Below, piece after piece: positions 50,861 to 60,349 of a DNA stretch of 64,000 nucleotides; position 1 is the first letter of the stretch, and each line of letters opens with the position of its first letter. Under the pieces are notes generated by a model, which saw only the letters and a program-made list of their open reading frames with translations, searched no databases and was not told the DNA's origin. The position numbers and the translations under genes are program-made. Origin of the DNA: a bacterium (GTDB lineage: Bacteria; Chloroflexota; Dormibacteria; UBA8260; Bog-877); contig JAKABA010000008.1 in assembly GCA_021802115.1 (NCBI GenBank), positions 1 through 64,000 of the forward strand. Direction: 5' to 3'.

Positions 50861-52087
50861 CTAGGCCCGGAAGATCCGGTTGACCTCGCCCAGGCCGCGC
50901 ACCAGGGCATCCACCTCATCCTTGTCGTTGTAGAGGTAAAAGCTGGCCCTGGTCGTGGCGGCCACCCCCAGGCTTCGCATCAGCGGCTGGCAACAATGAT
51001 GTCCGGCCCTGACCGCCACCCCCTCACGATCCAGAATCGTGCCCACGTCGTGAGGGTGGATACCGTCCAGGTTGAAGGAGATGATGCCGAGGCGCTCGTT
51101 TGCGGGCGGCCCGTACTGGCGCAGGCCGGGCACCTCCGAGAGGGCCTCGGCAGCGTAGTCGGTGAGCTCCTCATCGTGGCTTCGGATGAGATCGAGCCCG
51201 GTCTTGGCCAGATAGCCGACCGCAGCCCGCAGCCCGGCGGCACCGGCGATGTCTGGAGTGCCGGCCTCGAACTTGTGGGGAATCTCGTTCCAGGTGGTGC
51301 GCTCAAGGGTCACCACCGAGATCATCGAGCCGCCGGTCAGAAAGGGAGGCATCTCCTCCAGGAGCTCCGGCCTGCCGTAGAGGACCCCGATCCCGGTGGG
51401 CCCGCACATCTTGTGCCCGGAGAAGGCATAGAAGTCGGCGCCCAAGTCCGCCAGGTCGACGGTCATATGGGGAACGGCCTGGGCGCCGTCGACGCAGACC
51501 ACGATCCCCTCCCGGTGAGCCCTCTCCACCAGTTCCCGGACCGGGTTGATCGTGCCCAGCACGTTGCTCACGTGGGTGATCGCCAGGAGCCGGGTCGGCG
51601 CCTGGAGGAGCCTGCCTACGGAATCCTCGTCCAACCGCCCCTGATCGGTGATCGAGATGAACTCGAGCCGACATCCGGTCTGGTCCCGCACCTGCTGCCA
51701 GGGCACCAGGTTGGCGTGATGCTCCATCACCGTGGCCACGATCCGGTCTGAGGGCCCGAAGCGGGGCCGGGCGTAGGCCTGGGCCACCAGGTTGAGCCCC
51801 TCAGTGGTGTTGCGCACGAACACAACGCCTCTGGGGTCGGCGTTGATGAAGTCGGCGACACTCTGGCGAGCTCCCTCATAGACCTCGGTCGCCAGCTCCC
51901 CCAGGGCGTGCACGCCTCGATGCACGTTCGCATTGGCACTCCGGTAGTAGGTGGAGATGGCGTCGATCACGACCTCAGGTTTCTGGGAAGTGGCCGCGCT
52001 GTCCAAGTAGACCAGGGGATGTCCGTTCACCCGCTCGGCCAGGATCGGGAAGTCCCTTCGCAGGCGCGGCAGGTCCGGAGTCTCCAT
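50861..52087 (-). CDS. sufS: cysteine desulfurase SufS (group II)
   Basis: 408 residues. YLDSAATSQKPEVVIDA at the N-terminus, ATVMEHHANLVPWQ, the PLP lysine in FSGHKMCGPTGIG, and the active-site cysteine in RAGHHCCQPLM are the SufS signature. It removes sulfur from cysteine for SufU and the SufBCD scaffold. Its ATG overlaps the Rieske gene stop by one base, within the operon starting at the Rrf2 gene. Confidence 0.95.
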   Translation of the reverse strand: METPDLPRLRRDFPILAERVNGHPLVYLDSAATSQKPEVVIDAISTYYRSANANVHRGVHALGELATEVYEGARQSVADFINADPRGVVFVRNTTEGLNLVAQAYARPRFGPSDRIVATVMEHHANLVPWQQVRDQTGCRLEFISITDQGRLDEDSVGRLLQAPTRLLAITHVSNVLGTINPVRELVERAHREGIVVCVDGAQAVPHMTVDLADLGADFYAFSGHKMCGPTGIGVLYGRPELLEEMPPFLTGGSMISVVTLERTTWNEIPHKFEAGTPDIAGAAGLRAAVGYLAKTGLDLIRSHDEELTDYAAEALSEVPGLRQYGPPANERLGIISFNLDGIHPHDVGTILDREGVAVRAGHHCCQPLMRSLGVAATTRASFYLYNDKDEVDALVRGLGEVNRIFRA

Positions 52088-52413
52088 CAAGTGGAGTCGT
52101 TCAGACTCACCCACAGCTCCCCCTCGCGTACCTCGACTTGGTGCACCAGCACCGGCTCCACCGCCGGGAACGAGACCGGCTCGCCGCTGCGGAGGTCGAA
52201 CTGGCTGCCGTGCAGGGGACACTCGATGGTGCAAGCGGCCTCATGCAACTCGCCCTCGGACAGCGAGGCCAGAGCATGGCTACAGGTGTCATCGAGACAG
52301 TGGAACTCTCCTGCCACATTGAAGATCGCGATCGGCCGCTCGCCGATCTCGATGCGCGCGGCATGTCCCGGCGGGATCGCCTGCGCCTCGCATATGTCCA
52401 CCCACTCTGACAT
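52087..52413 (-). CDS. Rieske [2Fe-2S] ferredoxin in the SUF operon
   Basis: 108 residues, a non-haem-iron (NirD/BphF-like) Rieske domain. The CxH...CxxH cluster ligands are in DDTCSHALASL and IECPLHGSQFDL. The protein lies between sufD and sufS with one-base overlaps on both sides, an arrangement common in Actinobacteria-like SUF operons, suggesting electron supply to cluster assembly. Confidence 0.93.
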   Translation of the reverse strand: MSEWVDICEAQAIPPGHAARIEIGERPIAIFNVAGEFHCLDDTCSHALASLSEGELHEAACTIECPLHGSQFDLRSGEPVSFPAVEPVLVHQVEVREGELWVSLNDST

Positions 52414-53756
52414 CAGCCCGATCCGGGCCCAACTGTCAGCGAGCCGGAGGGGACCATCTCCTCGAGCGACTCCAACACCCCCTGGCGAGCATCTTCACGA
52501 AGCGGCCCTTCTGGGAAGAAGTCGATGACGTCGGCGAAAAATCCCTCCACCACCAGCCGCCTGGCCGCCTGCTCCGAGATTCCCCGCGACTGACAGTAGA
52601 ACAACTGGTCGTCATCAACCCGTCCAGCGGTGGTGCCGTGGGTGCAGCGCACGTCGTTGGCGAGGATCTCCAGGGTCGGGTTGCTGTCGGCCTTGGCGGT
52701 GGGACTGAGCAGGAGATTGCGGTTCTGGACGTAGGCGTTGGTCTTCTGGGCGCCCTCCTCGACCCGGATCAGCCCGGCGAAGATGGAGCGGGCGCGGTCC
52801 GCAACCGCCACCCGATAGAGCAGGTCACTGACGGCGCCTCCGGCGATATGGTCCTGCAGGGTCTGGACGTCGTAGTGCTGCTGGTGGCCCCCGATGCACA
52901 GGCCCTTGGCCTTGGACTCGGAGCCATACCCCAGCATGTCGACATCAAAGTAGGTCTTCTGCCAGGCGCCTCCGAGCAGCGCCCAGCTGAGATCGTAGCG
53001 GGCGTCCTGCGCCAGGCGGACCCGGACGGTCGATTGGACCACGGTCTGGTCTCCGCAGCGCTGGTAGATGACGTGGGTGAGGTGAGCGCCACGCTCCACC
53101 ACCACCTCGACCACTGGAACCAAAAGGTCGGCCTCCCCGTCGGGGGAGACCCACTCCTCGACCAGGGTCAGGCTGGCCCCCTCCTCGACCAGGACCACGG
53201 TCCGGGGGAATGCGGCCGACCCCTGGTCGACGCCGTGGACCAACCGGACCGGAGCCGGCACCTGCTCCCCGCGGGGGGCCCGCACGCAGGCGCCACCGAT
53301 GAACCGCGCGGTGTTGAGGGCCACGAAGGTGCGCAGCCCGGGGGTAGCGACGGTTCCCAGAAGGCCCCTCCAGGTCTCGGCATCCTGGCTCAGTCCGACG
53401 CCCAGGGTCCGGGCCACCGGGGTGTCCCCACCCTCCAGGTTGCCGGTCTGGTCGTCGACCAGGATGGCGCTCGCGTTCAGCTCGGCGAGGGGGCCCCGGA
53501 CCACTTCTGACAGGTACTCGGGGGTTTCTCTTGCCGAAGTGGCGGGCTCGGCGTAGGTGGCCGGATCTAGCTTGTCCACCTGGGGGGTGCGGCGCCAGTC
53601 CTCGTCCCTGGTGGACGACGGCCAGGGCTCCTCTCGGTAGGCGGCAGCTGCCGCCTGGCGCAGGCTGGCCACGAAGGCCGGGTCGCCACCCGGAAGTTGG
53701 GCCACGCTGACCCGGTCGCGGGCCAGAGTCGGGGCGGAGATGCCGAGCTCGCTCAA
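52413..53756 (-). CDS. sufD: SUF scaffold subunit SufD
   Basis: 447 residues with the SufB/SufD beta-helix core: GGHQQHYDVQTLQDHIAGGAVSDLLYR is the conserved central stretch in order, then KTNAYVQNRNLLLS, SNPTLEILANDVRCTHGTT-like order and FYCQSRGISEQAARRLVVEGF. SufD pairs with SufB and SufC to build and transfer Fe-S clusters. It follows sufB by 37 bp and is translationally linked to the Rieske gene. Confidence 0.93.
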   Translation of the reverse strand: MSELGISAPTLARDRVSVAQLPGGDPAFVASLRQAAAAAYREEPWPSSTRDEDWRRTPQVDKLDPATYAEPATSARETPEYLSEVVRGPLAELNASAILVDDQTGNLEGGDTPVARTLGVGLSQDAETWRGLLGTVATPGLRTFVALNTARFIGGACVRAPRGEQVPAPVRLVHGVDQGSAAFPRTVVLVEEGASLTLVEEWVSPDGEADLLVPVVEVVVERGAHLTHVIYQRCGDQTVVQSTVRVRLAQDARYDLSWALLGGAWQKTYFDVDMLGYGSESKAKGLCIGGHQQHYDVQTLQDHIAGGAVSDLLYRVAVADRARSIFAGLIRVEEGAQKTNAYVQNRNLLLSPTAKADSNPTLEILANDVRCTHGTTAGRVDDDQLFYCQSRGISEQAARRLVVEGFFADVIDFFPEGPLREDARQGVLESLEEMVPSGSLTVGPGSG

Positions 53757-53793
53757 GGCATCCCGCCCAGACGGGAGCCTGTGCCGGACGGCG

Positions 53794-55194
53794 TCATCCC
53801 ACGCTGCCCTCCATCTGGAGCGCGATCAGGCGGTTGAGCTCAAGCGCGTACTCCATCGGGAGCTCCTTGACGAAGGGCTCGATGAATCCGTTGACGATCA
53901 TCGCGGTCGCCTCGGCCTCACTGATACCGCGCGACTGCAGGTAGAAGAGCTGCTCGTCGCCCACCTTGCTGACGGAGGCCTCGTGCCCGATCTGGACATC
54001 CTCCGCCTCGATGTCCATGTAGGGATAGGTGTCGCTGCGCGAGTTCTCATCCAGCAGGAGGGCGTCACAGCGCACGCTGGAACGGACGCCGTGAGCCTTG
54101 GGGTAAACCTTCAGATGGCCCCGGTACGAGGTCCGCCCGGTGCCCTTGCTCACCGACTTGCTGACGATGGTGCTGGTGGTGTTGGGGGCCACGTGGATCA
54201 CCTTGCCGCCCGCATCCTGATGCTGCCCGTCGCCGGCGAAGGCCACCGAGAGGATCTCGCCGTGGGCGCCCTCGCCCATCAGGTACACCGATGGATACTT
54301 TGCCGTGATCTTGGAGCCGAGGTTGCCGTCGATCCAGAAGACCGAAGCATGCTCCTTGGCGATGGCCCGCTTGGTGACCAGGTTGTAGACGTTGTTGGAC
54401 CAGTTCTGGATGGTGGTGTAGCGGACCGTGGCGCCGGGCATGGCAATGATCTCGACCACCGCCGAATGGAGCGAGTCCCGACTGTAGGTGGGGGCGGTGC
54501 AGCCCTCGATGTAGTGGACGAAGCTGCCCTCGTCGGCGATGATCAGGGTCCGCTCGAACTGACCCATGCTCTCTGAGTTGATCCGGAAGTACGCCTGCAG
54601 GGGCACCTCCACCCGCACTCCCTTGGGCACGTACACAAACGATCCGCCCGACCACACCGCCGAGTTCAGGGCAGCGAATTTGTTGTCGTTGGCGGGGATC
54701 ACGGTGCCGAAGTACTTGCGGAAGATGTCCTCGTGCTCCCGCAGCCCGGTGTCGCAGTCGGAGAACAGCACCCCCAACTTCTCCAGGTCCTTGCGGATCG
54801 AGTGGTAGACCACCTCGCTCTCGTACTGGGCGGAGACCCCGCCCAGGAACTTGCGCTCGGCCTCGGGGATGCCGAGGCGATCGAAGGTACGCTTGATGCC
54901 CTCGGGAACGTCGTCCCAGGTCCGGCCCTGCTCTTCCGCGGGGCGGACGTAGTAGTAGATGTCATCAAAGTCGATGCCGCTCAAATCGGGGCCCCAGGTC
55001 GGCATCGGCCGCTGCCGGAAGTGCTCCAGTGACTTGAGCCGGAACTCAAGCATCCAGGCCGGCTCGCCCTTGCGGCGGGAGATGTCCAGCACGGTCTCGC
55101 GGGTGAGCCCCTTGACCGCCCGGAAGACGAACTCGTCCCCGTCGTTGAAGCCGTACTTGTAGTCCTTGGTCAGGTCCTTGGCGGCAACTGCCAT
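53794..55194 (-). CDS. sufB: SUF scaffold subunit SufB
   Basis: 466 residues, typical Suf[40 protein letters not shown] (the conserved Cys region), [19 protein letters not shown], and the C-terminal [26 protein letters not shown] order are present. SufB carries the sulfur-accepting cysteine and forms the scaffold with SufC and SufD. The ATG at 55192-55194 has AAGGA upstream; the longer in-frame reading runs through the intergenic palindrome. Confidence 0.96.
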   Translation of the reverse strand: MAVAAKDLTKDYKYGFNDGDEFVFRAVKGLTRETVLDISRRKGEPAWMLEFRLKSLEHFRQRPMPTWGPDLSGIDFDDIYYYVRPAEEQGRTWDDVPEGIKRTFDRLGIPEAERKFLGGVSAQYESEVVYHSIRKDLEKLGVLFSDCDTGLREHEDIFRKYFGTVIPANDNKFAALNSAVWSGGSFVYVPKGVRVEVPLQAYFRINSESMGQFERTLIIADEGSFVHYIEGCTAPTYSRDSLHSAVVEIIAMPGATVRYTTIQNWSNNVYNLVTKRAIAKEHASVFWIDGNLGSKITAKYPSVYLMGEGAHGEILSVAFAGDGQHQDAGGKVIHVAPNTTSTIVSKSVSKGTGRTSYRGHLKVYPKAHGVRSSVRCDALLLDENSRSDTYPYMDIEAEDVQIGHEASVSKVGDEQLFYLQSRGISEAEATAMIVNGFIEPFVKELPMEYALELNRLIALQMEGSVG

Positions 55195-55235
55195 CTGGTC
55201 CTTCCTTCTCTTCCCGCTACCGGGATAAATTCCGA

Positions 55236-55247
55236 CTAGTTTACTAG
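55236..55247. promoter_or_regulatory. short palindrome between sufC and sufB
   Basis: CTAGT-TT-ACTAG, a perfect 5-bp inverted repeat with a two-base spacer, 42 bp upstream of sufB. A TAGAAT box on the minus strand (55250-55255) overlaps the sufC stop. Together they could be an internal promoter with a regulator or processing site. CTAG is rare in such GC-rich DNA. Confidence 0.35.
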
Positions 55248-55252
55248 GTATT

Positions 55253-56050
55253 CTACCGCGACGCGGCCACCGCCAGCTCCTCGGCAGCGATTCCGGCGGC
55301 CTGCAGCATGGGGTCATAGCCGGTCTTTTCGATCTCGGCCACCAGCTCGGCCCCGCCGGATGCGATTATCCGCCCGGCCGCCATGACATGGACCCGGTCC
55401 GGGGTGATGTAGTCGAGGATTCTCTGGTAGTGGGTGATGATCAGGACCCCCATGCCGTCCTGGCGGACCCGGTTGACCCCCTCGGCCACGGTCCGCAGGG
55501 CGTCGACATCAAGGCCGCTGTCGGTCTCGTCGAGGATCGCCATCTCGGGTTGCAGCACCGCCATCTGGACGATCTCCATGCGCTTCTTCTCACCGCCCGA
55601 GAAGTTGTCGTTGATGTAGCGAGACATGAACGACTGATCCATCTTGAGGGCGTCCACCTGCTCCTTGACCAGACGCAGGAAGTCGCGCGCCTTGAGCTCC
55701 TTGCCCTGCCCCTTGAGGGCGGCCCGGAGAAAGTTGACCGTGGTCACCCCCGGGATGGCCGTCGGATATTGCAGGCTGAGGAACAGGCCCATCCTGGAAC
55801 GGTCCTCAGGCAACTTGCCGAGCAGGCTCTCCCCGGCCCAGCGAATGTCACCGGACACCACCTGGTACTTGGGGTGTCCCATCACGGCGTAGCCCAGGCT
55901 GGTCTTGCCGGCCCCGTTGGGCCCCATCAGGGCGTGAACCTCGCCCTTGGGAACGGTCAGGTCGACCCCACGCAGGATCTCCTTGCCCTCCACAGACACC
56001 TTCAGGTCACGGATCTCCAAAGTCGACGTGCCGGCCACCGACTCAGGCAT
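55253..56050 (-). CDS. sufC: SUF ATPase SufC
   Basis: 265 residues. ABC-type ATPase with Walker [12 protein letters not shown], the SufC-specific [14 protein letters not shown], signature [12 protein letters not shown], Walker [16 protein letters not shown] and H-loop IITHYQRIL. It powers cluster assembly on SufBD. Its start overlaps the Rrf2 stop by eight bases. Confidence 0.96.
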   Translation of the reverse strand: MPESVAGTSTLEIRDLKVSVEGKEILRGVDLTVPKGEVHALMGPNGAGKTSLGYAVMGHPKYQVVSGDIRWAGESLLGKLPEDRSRMGLFLSLQYPTAIPGVTTVNFLRAALKGQGKELKARDFLRLVKEQVDALKMDQSFMSRYINDNFSGGEKKRMEIVQMAVLQPEMAILDETDSGLDVDALRTVAEGVNRVRQDGMGVLIITHYQRILDYITPDRVHVMAAGRIIASGGAELVAEIEKTGYDPMLQAAGIAAEELAVAASR

Positions 56051-56564
56051 GGGCTGCCTCCTTCACAAATGCGGCAGTGGCCATGCCCTCACCGGGGCAC
56101 CAGGGCTCCATAGCCAGGGGGTCCGACAGCATATCCCTGAGGGAAGTGCCTCCAAGAACCTGGTTCACCGCCTGCTGCAGCCGACCCCAGAGAGGTCGGC
56201 TAAGACACTCCGGCTCGCGCTCACAGCTGCCGGAACTGTATCCCTCGGCCAGGCACTCGACCGGAGCCACCTTACCCTCCATCAGCTCCACTATCTCGAG
56301 AACCGTCACCTGCTCCGGGGCCCGGGCGAGCCGATAGCCTCCGTGGAGGCCGCGGGTCCCCTCGACCACACCCGCCCTTCTCAGAGGTGCCACCAGCTGC
56401 TCGAGATACGCCAGTGGCAGAGTCTCGCGACGAGCGATCTCCGTCAAGCTGAGAGGGGGTCCGCCGTAGCTCTTGGCCAGCTCCGTCATCATGCGCAGCC
56501 CGTAGTGGGCGCGCGATGAGATCCGCATCGCCACTGGTGCCTGCCCCGAAAATCCGACTGTCAT
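56043..56564 (-). CDS. Rrf2-family [Fe-S]-type regulator of the SUF operon
   Basis: 173 residues. The winged helix starts RISSRAHYGLRMMTELA, then LTEIARRETLPLAYLEQLVAPLRRAGVV and the wing GTRGLHGGYRLAR. Three cysteines at 104, 114 and 120 (C-x9-C-x5-C) form a probable Fe-S sensor like IscR's. It is the first gene of the operon, so autoregulation of suf genes by cluster demand is likely. The start is placed at ATG 56564 because TAAAAT (56571-56576) is exactly six bases upstream; initiation at the internal ATG 56528 would match other Rrf2 N-termini but lacks such a signal. Confidence 0.9.
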   Translation of the reverse strand: MTVGFSGQAPVAMRISSRAHYGLRMMTELAKSYGGPPLSLTEIARRETLPLAYLEQLVAPLRRAGVVEGTRGLHGGYRLARAPEQVTVLEIVELMEGKVAPVECLAEGYSSGSCEREPECLSRPLWGRLQQAVNQVLGGTSLRDMLSDPLAMEPWCPGEGMATAAFVKEAAHA

Positions 56565-56570
56565 GAGGCT

Positions 56571-56576
56571 ATTTTA
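56571..56576 (-). promoter_or_regulatory. -10 box of the leaderless suf operon promoter (TAAAAT)
   Basis: TAAAAT (five of six matches) ends six bases before the ATG of the Rrf2 gene, so the suf mRNA should start at or beside the start codon. Confidence 0.6.
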
Positions 56577-56653
56577 GCCACAGCAGAGCTGGGGCCGCTG
56601 GGATCGGCTCCACGCCGAGGTGGGGACGTCCCCAGTCCGCCGGGCCGGAGCCC

Positions 56654-57802
56654 TCAGACGGCCGGGACCGCCGCCTGCAGGGCAAGGACCGAAGCCACCA
56701 CCGCCTCGGCGGCTCGCTCCACATCCTCAGAGCTGGTCTGGCGTCCGATGGTCAAGCGGAGGTGAGCCCCCGCCAGGGCAGGAGGCAGGCCCATCGCCAG
56801 CAGGACATGGGATGGCGCGAGCGAGCCACTGGAACAGGCGGAACCGGCCGACGCGCACACCCCCAACCGGTCCAGCCGGAGCAGGAGCAGCTCCCCCTCG
56901 ACTCCGGGAAAGGCGATGGTGGTGAAGTTGGGCAGCCGGTCAGGTGCCTTGGCCCCGGTGGAGAGCGCGCCTGGGATCTGGCTCACGATCAGGTCGGTGA
57001 GCCGTCGCGACAGCTCGGCCTGGCGGTGGCACTCGACCTCCCGCTCGGCCTCGGCCAGCTCCACCGCCAACCCCAGGCCGACGATTCCGGGCACGTTCTC
57101 GGTTCCCGAGCGCCGATTGCGCTCCTGGCCCCCACCGGTGATCAGGGGATCTATCGTCGTGCCCTGGCGAACGTACAGCGCGCCAGCACCCTTGGGCCCG
57201 TAGACCTTGTGCGCCGACACCGTGAGCAGGTCCACTCCCAGGCGGTCCACGTCGAGGGATAGCTTGCCCAGCGCCTGGGTCGCATCGGTGTGGAAGTAGG
57301 CCTTCGAGTGCTCTTTGGTCACGGCGGCCAGCTCCGCGATCGGCTGGATGGTGCCCACCTCGTTGTTGGCCAGCATCACCGAGACCAGAAAGGTGTCGTC
57401 TCGAAGGGCTCGGACCAGCTCGTCCGGCCGCACCCGACCGCTTTCGTCCACCGCCAGCACGGTCAGCTCGAACCCCTCGCTGACGAGATCGCGCGCGGTC
57501 TCAAGCACGGCCTCGTGCTCCACCGCCGAGACGATCAGGTGGCGCCCGCGGGCCCGTCGGGCGACCCCCCGCAGAGCGAGATTGTCGGCCTCGCTACCGC
57601 CCCCGGTGAGGACGATCTCCCGCGCTCGGCAGTGCAGCACCGCGGCCAGCTGATCGCGTGCCCGGTCCACCAGGGCGCGAGCCTGCCGCCCGACCTGGTG
57701 CGTGCTGGATGGATTCCCGAAGCCATCCAGGAGGGCCACCCCGATCGCCCGCCTCACCTCCTCCCGCACTGGAGTGGTGGCGGCATGGTCGAGGTAGATC
57801 AC
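56654..57802 (-). CDS. cysteine desulfurase, group I (IscS/NifS-like)
   Basis: 382 residues. IYLDHAATTPVREEV, VEHEAVLE, the PLP lysine in VSAHKVYGPKG, RRSGTENVPGIVG, and the active cysteine within GSACSSGSLAPSH on an extended loop are typical of IscS/NifS. It is a second desulfurase besides the SufS of the adjoining operon, 90 bp upstream and in the same direction. It probably supplies sulfur for tRNA thiolation or other cofactors, an inference from the pairing. Confidence 0.93.
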   Translation of the reverse strand: MIYLDHAATTPVREEVRRAIGVALLDGFGNPSSTHQVGRQARALVDRARDQLAAVLHCRAREIVLTGGGSEADNLALRGVARRARGRHLIVSAVEHEAVLETARDLVSEGFELTVLAVDESGRVRPDELVRALRDDTFLVSVMLANNEVGTIQPIAELAAVTKEHSKAYFHTDATQALGKLSLDVDRLGVDLLTVSAHKVYGPKGAGALYVRQGTTIDPLITGGGQERNRRSGTENVPGIVGLGLAVELAEAEREVECHRQAELSRRLTDLIVSQIPGALSTGAKAPDRLPNFTTIAFPGVEGELLLLRLDRLGVCASAGSACSSGSLAPSHVLLAMGLPPALAGAHLRLTIGRQTSSEDVERAAEAVVASVLALQAAVPAV

Positions 57803-57818
57803 GGGGGCGGTACCACCC

Positions 57819-58142
57819 TCAGGGCTGGTCGCGGTCGGGCTCCAGCAGTGCGGTCAGGGGTCCCTGATATCCCTTCAGGGCGCGATGAACATCCAGGATG
57901 TCGTCCGCGCTGATGGGGGGCGCCTCCGCAGCGGCGGCAGCAACCTCCTCGGCTCCATCCCCCCCGCCGTGCAGCTCCAGCGCCACCACGAAGGCCATGT
58001 CGCACTTGCGGCAGGTGACCTCGACTGTGTACTGGGATCCCTGGTGGGTGAGCTGCCGCATCTTGCAGTCAGCCAGTGATCGACGACATACCGGACACCG
58101 AAAGTCGCCCGCACGCTGCCGCAGAAAAGTCAGAATGTCCAT
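57819..58142 (-). CDS. zinc-ribbon-like protein of unknown function
   Basis: 107 residues. MDILTFLRQRAGDF, CPVCRRSLADC and VTCRKCDMAF form two CxxC pairs of a probable zinc ribbon, followed by an Ala/Glu-rich linker and a C-terminal ISADDILDVHRALKGYQGP helix. No family name can be given. A TATACT box on the minus strand about 16 bases upstream and ACGAGG before the ATG support this start. It lies 16 bp upstream of the IscS-like gene and is probably in the same unit. Confidence 0.65.
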   Translation of the reverse strand: MDILTFLRQRAGDFRCPVCRRSLADCKMRQLTHQGSQYTVEVTCRKCDMAFVVALELHGGGDGAEEVAAAAAEAPPISADDILDVHRALKGYQGPLTALLEPDRDQP

Positions 58143-58268
58143 CTCAAACCTCGTCCTGAGTATAAACCGAGCCGGGAATGGCCCCCGGGTTGCTGTTTCG
58201 GCAACCTGCCGGCGGGCCCCAGGGGATCGTCCGCCGGCCACCACTCGCTGAGCCGCCCCAGAACGGTT

Positions 58269-59249
58269 TCAAGCTGGGGGATGGGACTTGGTGAACTCCC
58301 AGGCATCGGCCACCATCTGGTCGATCCCCGGGTGGGCCGGCACCCAGCCCAGCTCCTCGCGGATGCGCTGGCCGGAGGCGACCAGGATCGCCGGGTCGCC
58401 CGGCCGCCGGGGCGCGTCCTCCAGGGGAATCGCGCGGCCCGTCACGCGTCGTGCCGCCTCGATCACCTCCAGGACCGAGAAGCCCTGGCCGTTGCCCAGG
58501 TTGTAGATCCGGTGCCGCCCCGAGCGGGCGTCCCCAGCGGTGGCGTCCAGAGCCAGCAGGTGGGCGCTGGCCAGGTCGTCGACATGGATGTAGTCACGGA
58601 CGCAGGTCCCGTCCGAGGTCGGGTAGTCGCGCCCGAAGACCTGGACGCTCCCCACCCGGCCAGCCGCCACCTCCAACAGGTTGGGAATCAGGTGGGTCTC
58701 GGGCTGGTGGCGCTCCCCGGCCCCGCCAAGCGCGCCGGCGGCATTGAAGTAGCGCAGGCTGACCGCGTTGAGCCCGTGGGCCCGGGCCAGATCGCCGATC
58801 ATCAGGTCGGCCGCCAGCTTGGTGTTCCCGTAGGGGCTGGTGGGCCTGGTCGGTGCCTCCTCCGTGATCGGCACCGACTCCGGCTGGCCATAGGTGGCCG
58901 AGGACGATGAGAACACCAGACGGGTCACGCCTGCGGCCAGCATGGCCTGGAGCAGGGCTTGGGTGCCGCCCACATTGTTGGCCCAATACAGCTCCGGGTG
59001 AACGGTCGACTCTCCGACCAGGGACCGGGCCGCGAAGTGCAGGACGGCGTCCACCTGGCCGGAGAGGAGCCGTTCCAACTGTCCTGTCGCCGCGAGGTTG
59101 CCTGGGACGAACAGCGCTCCCGCCGGCACCGCGTCGACATGTCCGGTCGAGAGGTCGTCCAAGACCACCACCTCGTGGCCGGCCGCCAGCAGCCGGGTCG
59201 CGACCACGCTGCCGATGTAGCCAGCGCCGCCGATGACCAGCAGCCTCAT
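58269..59249 (-). CDS. galE: UDP-glucose 4-epimerase
   Basis: 326 residues of the extended SDR family. GGAGYIGSVVATRLL binds NAD; VLDDLSTGH, the catalytic Ser/Tyr/Lys (SSSSATYG, SPYGNTKLAAD), RYFNAAGALGGAGERH and RDYIHVDDLASAH are GalE landmarks. It interconverts UDP-glucose and UDP-galactose. The ATG at 59247-59249 is used; a longer reading has no support. Confidence 0.92.
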   Translation of the reverse strand: MRLLVIGGAGYIGSVVATRLLAAGHEVVVLDDLSTGHVDAVPAGALFVPGNLAATGQLERLLSGQVDAVLHFAARSLVGESTVHPELYWANNVGGTQALLQAMLAAGVTRLVFSSSSATYGQPESVPITEEAPTRPTSPYGNTKLAADLMIGDLARAHGLNAVSLRYFNAAGALGGAGERHQPETHLIPNLLEVAAGRVGSVQVFGRDYPTSDGTCVRDYIHVDDLASAHLLALDATAGDARSGRHRIYNLGNGQGFSVLEVIEAARRVTGRAIPLEDAPRRPGDPAILVASGQRIREELGWVPAHPGIDQMVADAWEFTKSHPPA

Positions 59250-59298
59250 TCGGCCGACCAGGCGGATCCGGGAGCCCTGAGCAACTGGTGAAACCGGT

Positions 59299-60345
59299 TC
59301 AGGAGGTTCGTTCCAGGCGCTCCAGAACTGCGCTGGTGAACTCCTCGGTGCGCGCCTCACCCCCCAGGTCGGCGGTCTTGGTGCCATGGGCCACGGCCGC
59401 CAGGGTGGCCGCCCGTACCCTCTTGCCGGCCTCCGCCAGATCGGGCACCTGCTCAAGCAGCGCGGCTGCGGCCAGGATCATGGCCATGGGATTGGCGATG
59501 TGGCGGCCCTCCAGGGCGGGTGCCGTGCCGTGGGGAGCCTCGGCCATGACCATGTTCTGAGTGCCGTCGGCCCCGAAGCCGATCATCAGGGACTCACTTC
59601 CGGCCAGGGTCCCGTAGAGGCCGAGCACCATGTCCGACAGAATGTCGCCGTCGCGGTTGAGCGCCGGAATCACCAGGGCGTCATCCCGGGTCAGCACCAG
59701 CGCGAAGGTGGCGTCGATCAGCTGCGGATCGTAGGGAACTTCCGGATGACCCAGGGCTGACCGGTCCATCTCCTCCTTGAGCATCCCCTCATAGATGGGC
59801 GAGACCGTGTACTTGGGACCCCCGAAGACCGTGGCCCCGGTTCGTTGCGCGTGCCTGAACGCATATTCGGACACCCGCCGGCAGTGCTCCCGGGTCACCT
59901 GGGTGGTGCGGAAGGCGACCTCGGCGGCGCCCTCTCCCTCCCGCCACTCCTTGGCACCGTAGGCGTCGTCGACCGCCATCCGGACCACGGTGATGGGAGC
60001 GTTCACCCCGCCCAGAGGGGCCACCCCCGGGATCCGGCGGCCGGTGCGAACGATGACATCGCCGCCCACCTCCGCCCTCAGGATCGCATTGGGACTGCCG
60101 ACGTCGCCAGCTTGCTCCGGGGTGACCGTCGCCGCCTTGAGCCCGCAGCCGCTGGCCAGCATCCGCCGGGCGGCCTGGTGAACCACCTCGTTGCCGGAGC
60201 TTCGCCGCGCCTCAAGGCTGAGATCGAGATGCTCCAGGGTCACCATGGGGGAAACCACGGGGGACGCAAGGACCCGCAGGGCCTCCACCAGCAGCTCCTC
60301 CCCAGTCTGGTCTCCGTGCAGGACCGTGATGATGCATTTGGTCAC
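59299..60345 (-). CDS. divergent isocitrate/isopropylmalate dehydrogenase family protein
   Basis: 348 residues of the beta-decarboxylating dehydrogenase fold. NRDGDILSDMVLGLYGTLAGS carries the metal-binding aspartates and EAPHGTAPALEGRHIANPMAM the adenine-binding loop. However, the N-terminal GDGIGPE motif is changed to GDQTGEE and other substrate-loop residues differ, so substrate (isocitrate, isopropylmalate, homoisocitrate or tartrate-like) is uncertain. The GTG at 60343-60345 follows the PIG-L stop by four bases. Confidence 0.75.
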   Translation of the reverse strand: MTKCIITVLHGDQTGEELLVEALRVLASPVVSPMVTLEHLDLSLEARRSSGNEVVHQAARRMLASGCGLKAATVTPEQAGDVGSPNAILRAEVGGDVIVRTGRRIPGVAPLGGVNAPITVVRMAVDDAYGAKEWREGEGAAEVAFRTTQVTREHCRRVSEYAFRHAQRTGATVFGGPKYTVSPIYEGMLKEEMDRSALGHPEVPYDPQLIDATFALVLTRDDALVIPALNRDGDILSDMVLGLYGTLAGSESLMIGFGADGTQNMVMAEAPHGTAPALEGRHIANPMAMILAAAALLEQVPDLAEAGKRVRAATLAAVAHGTKTADLGGEARTEEFTSAVLERLERTS

Positions 60346-60349
60346 CGCT

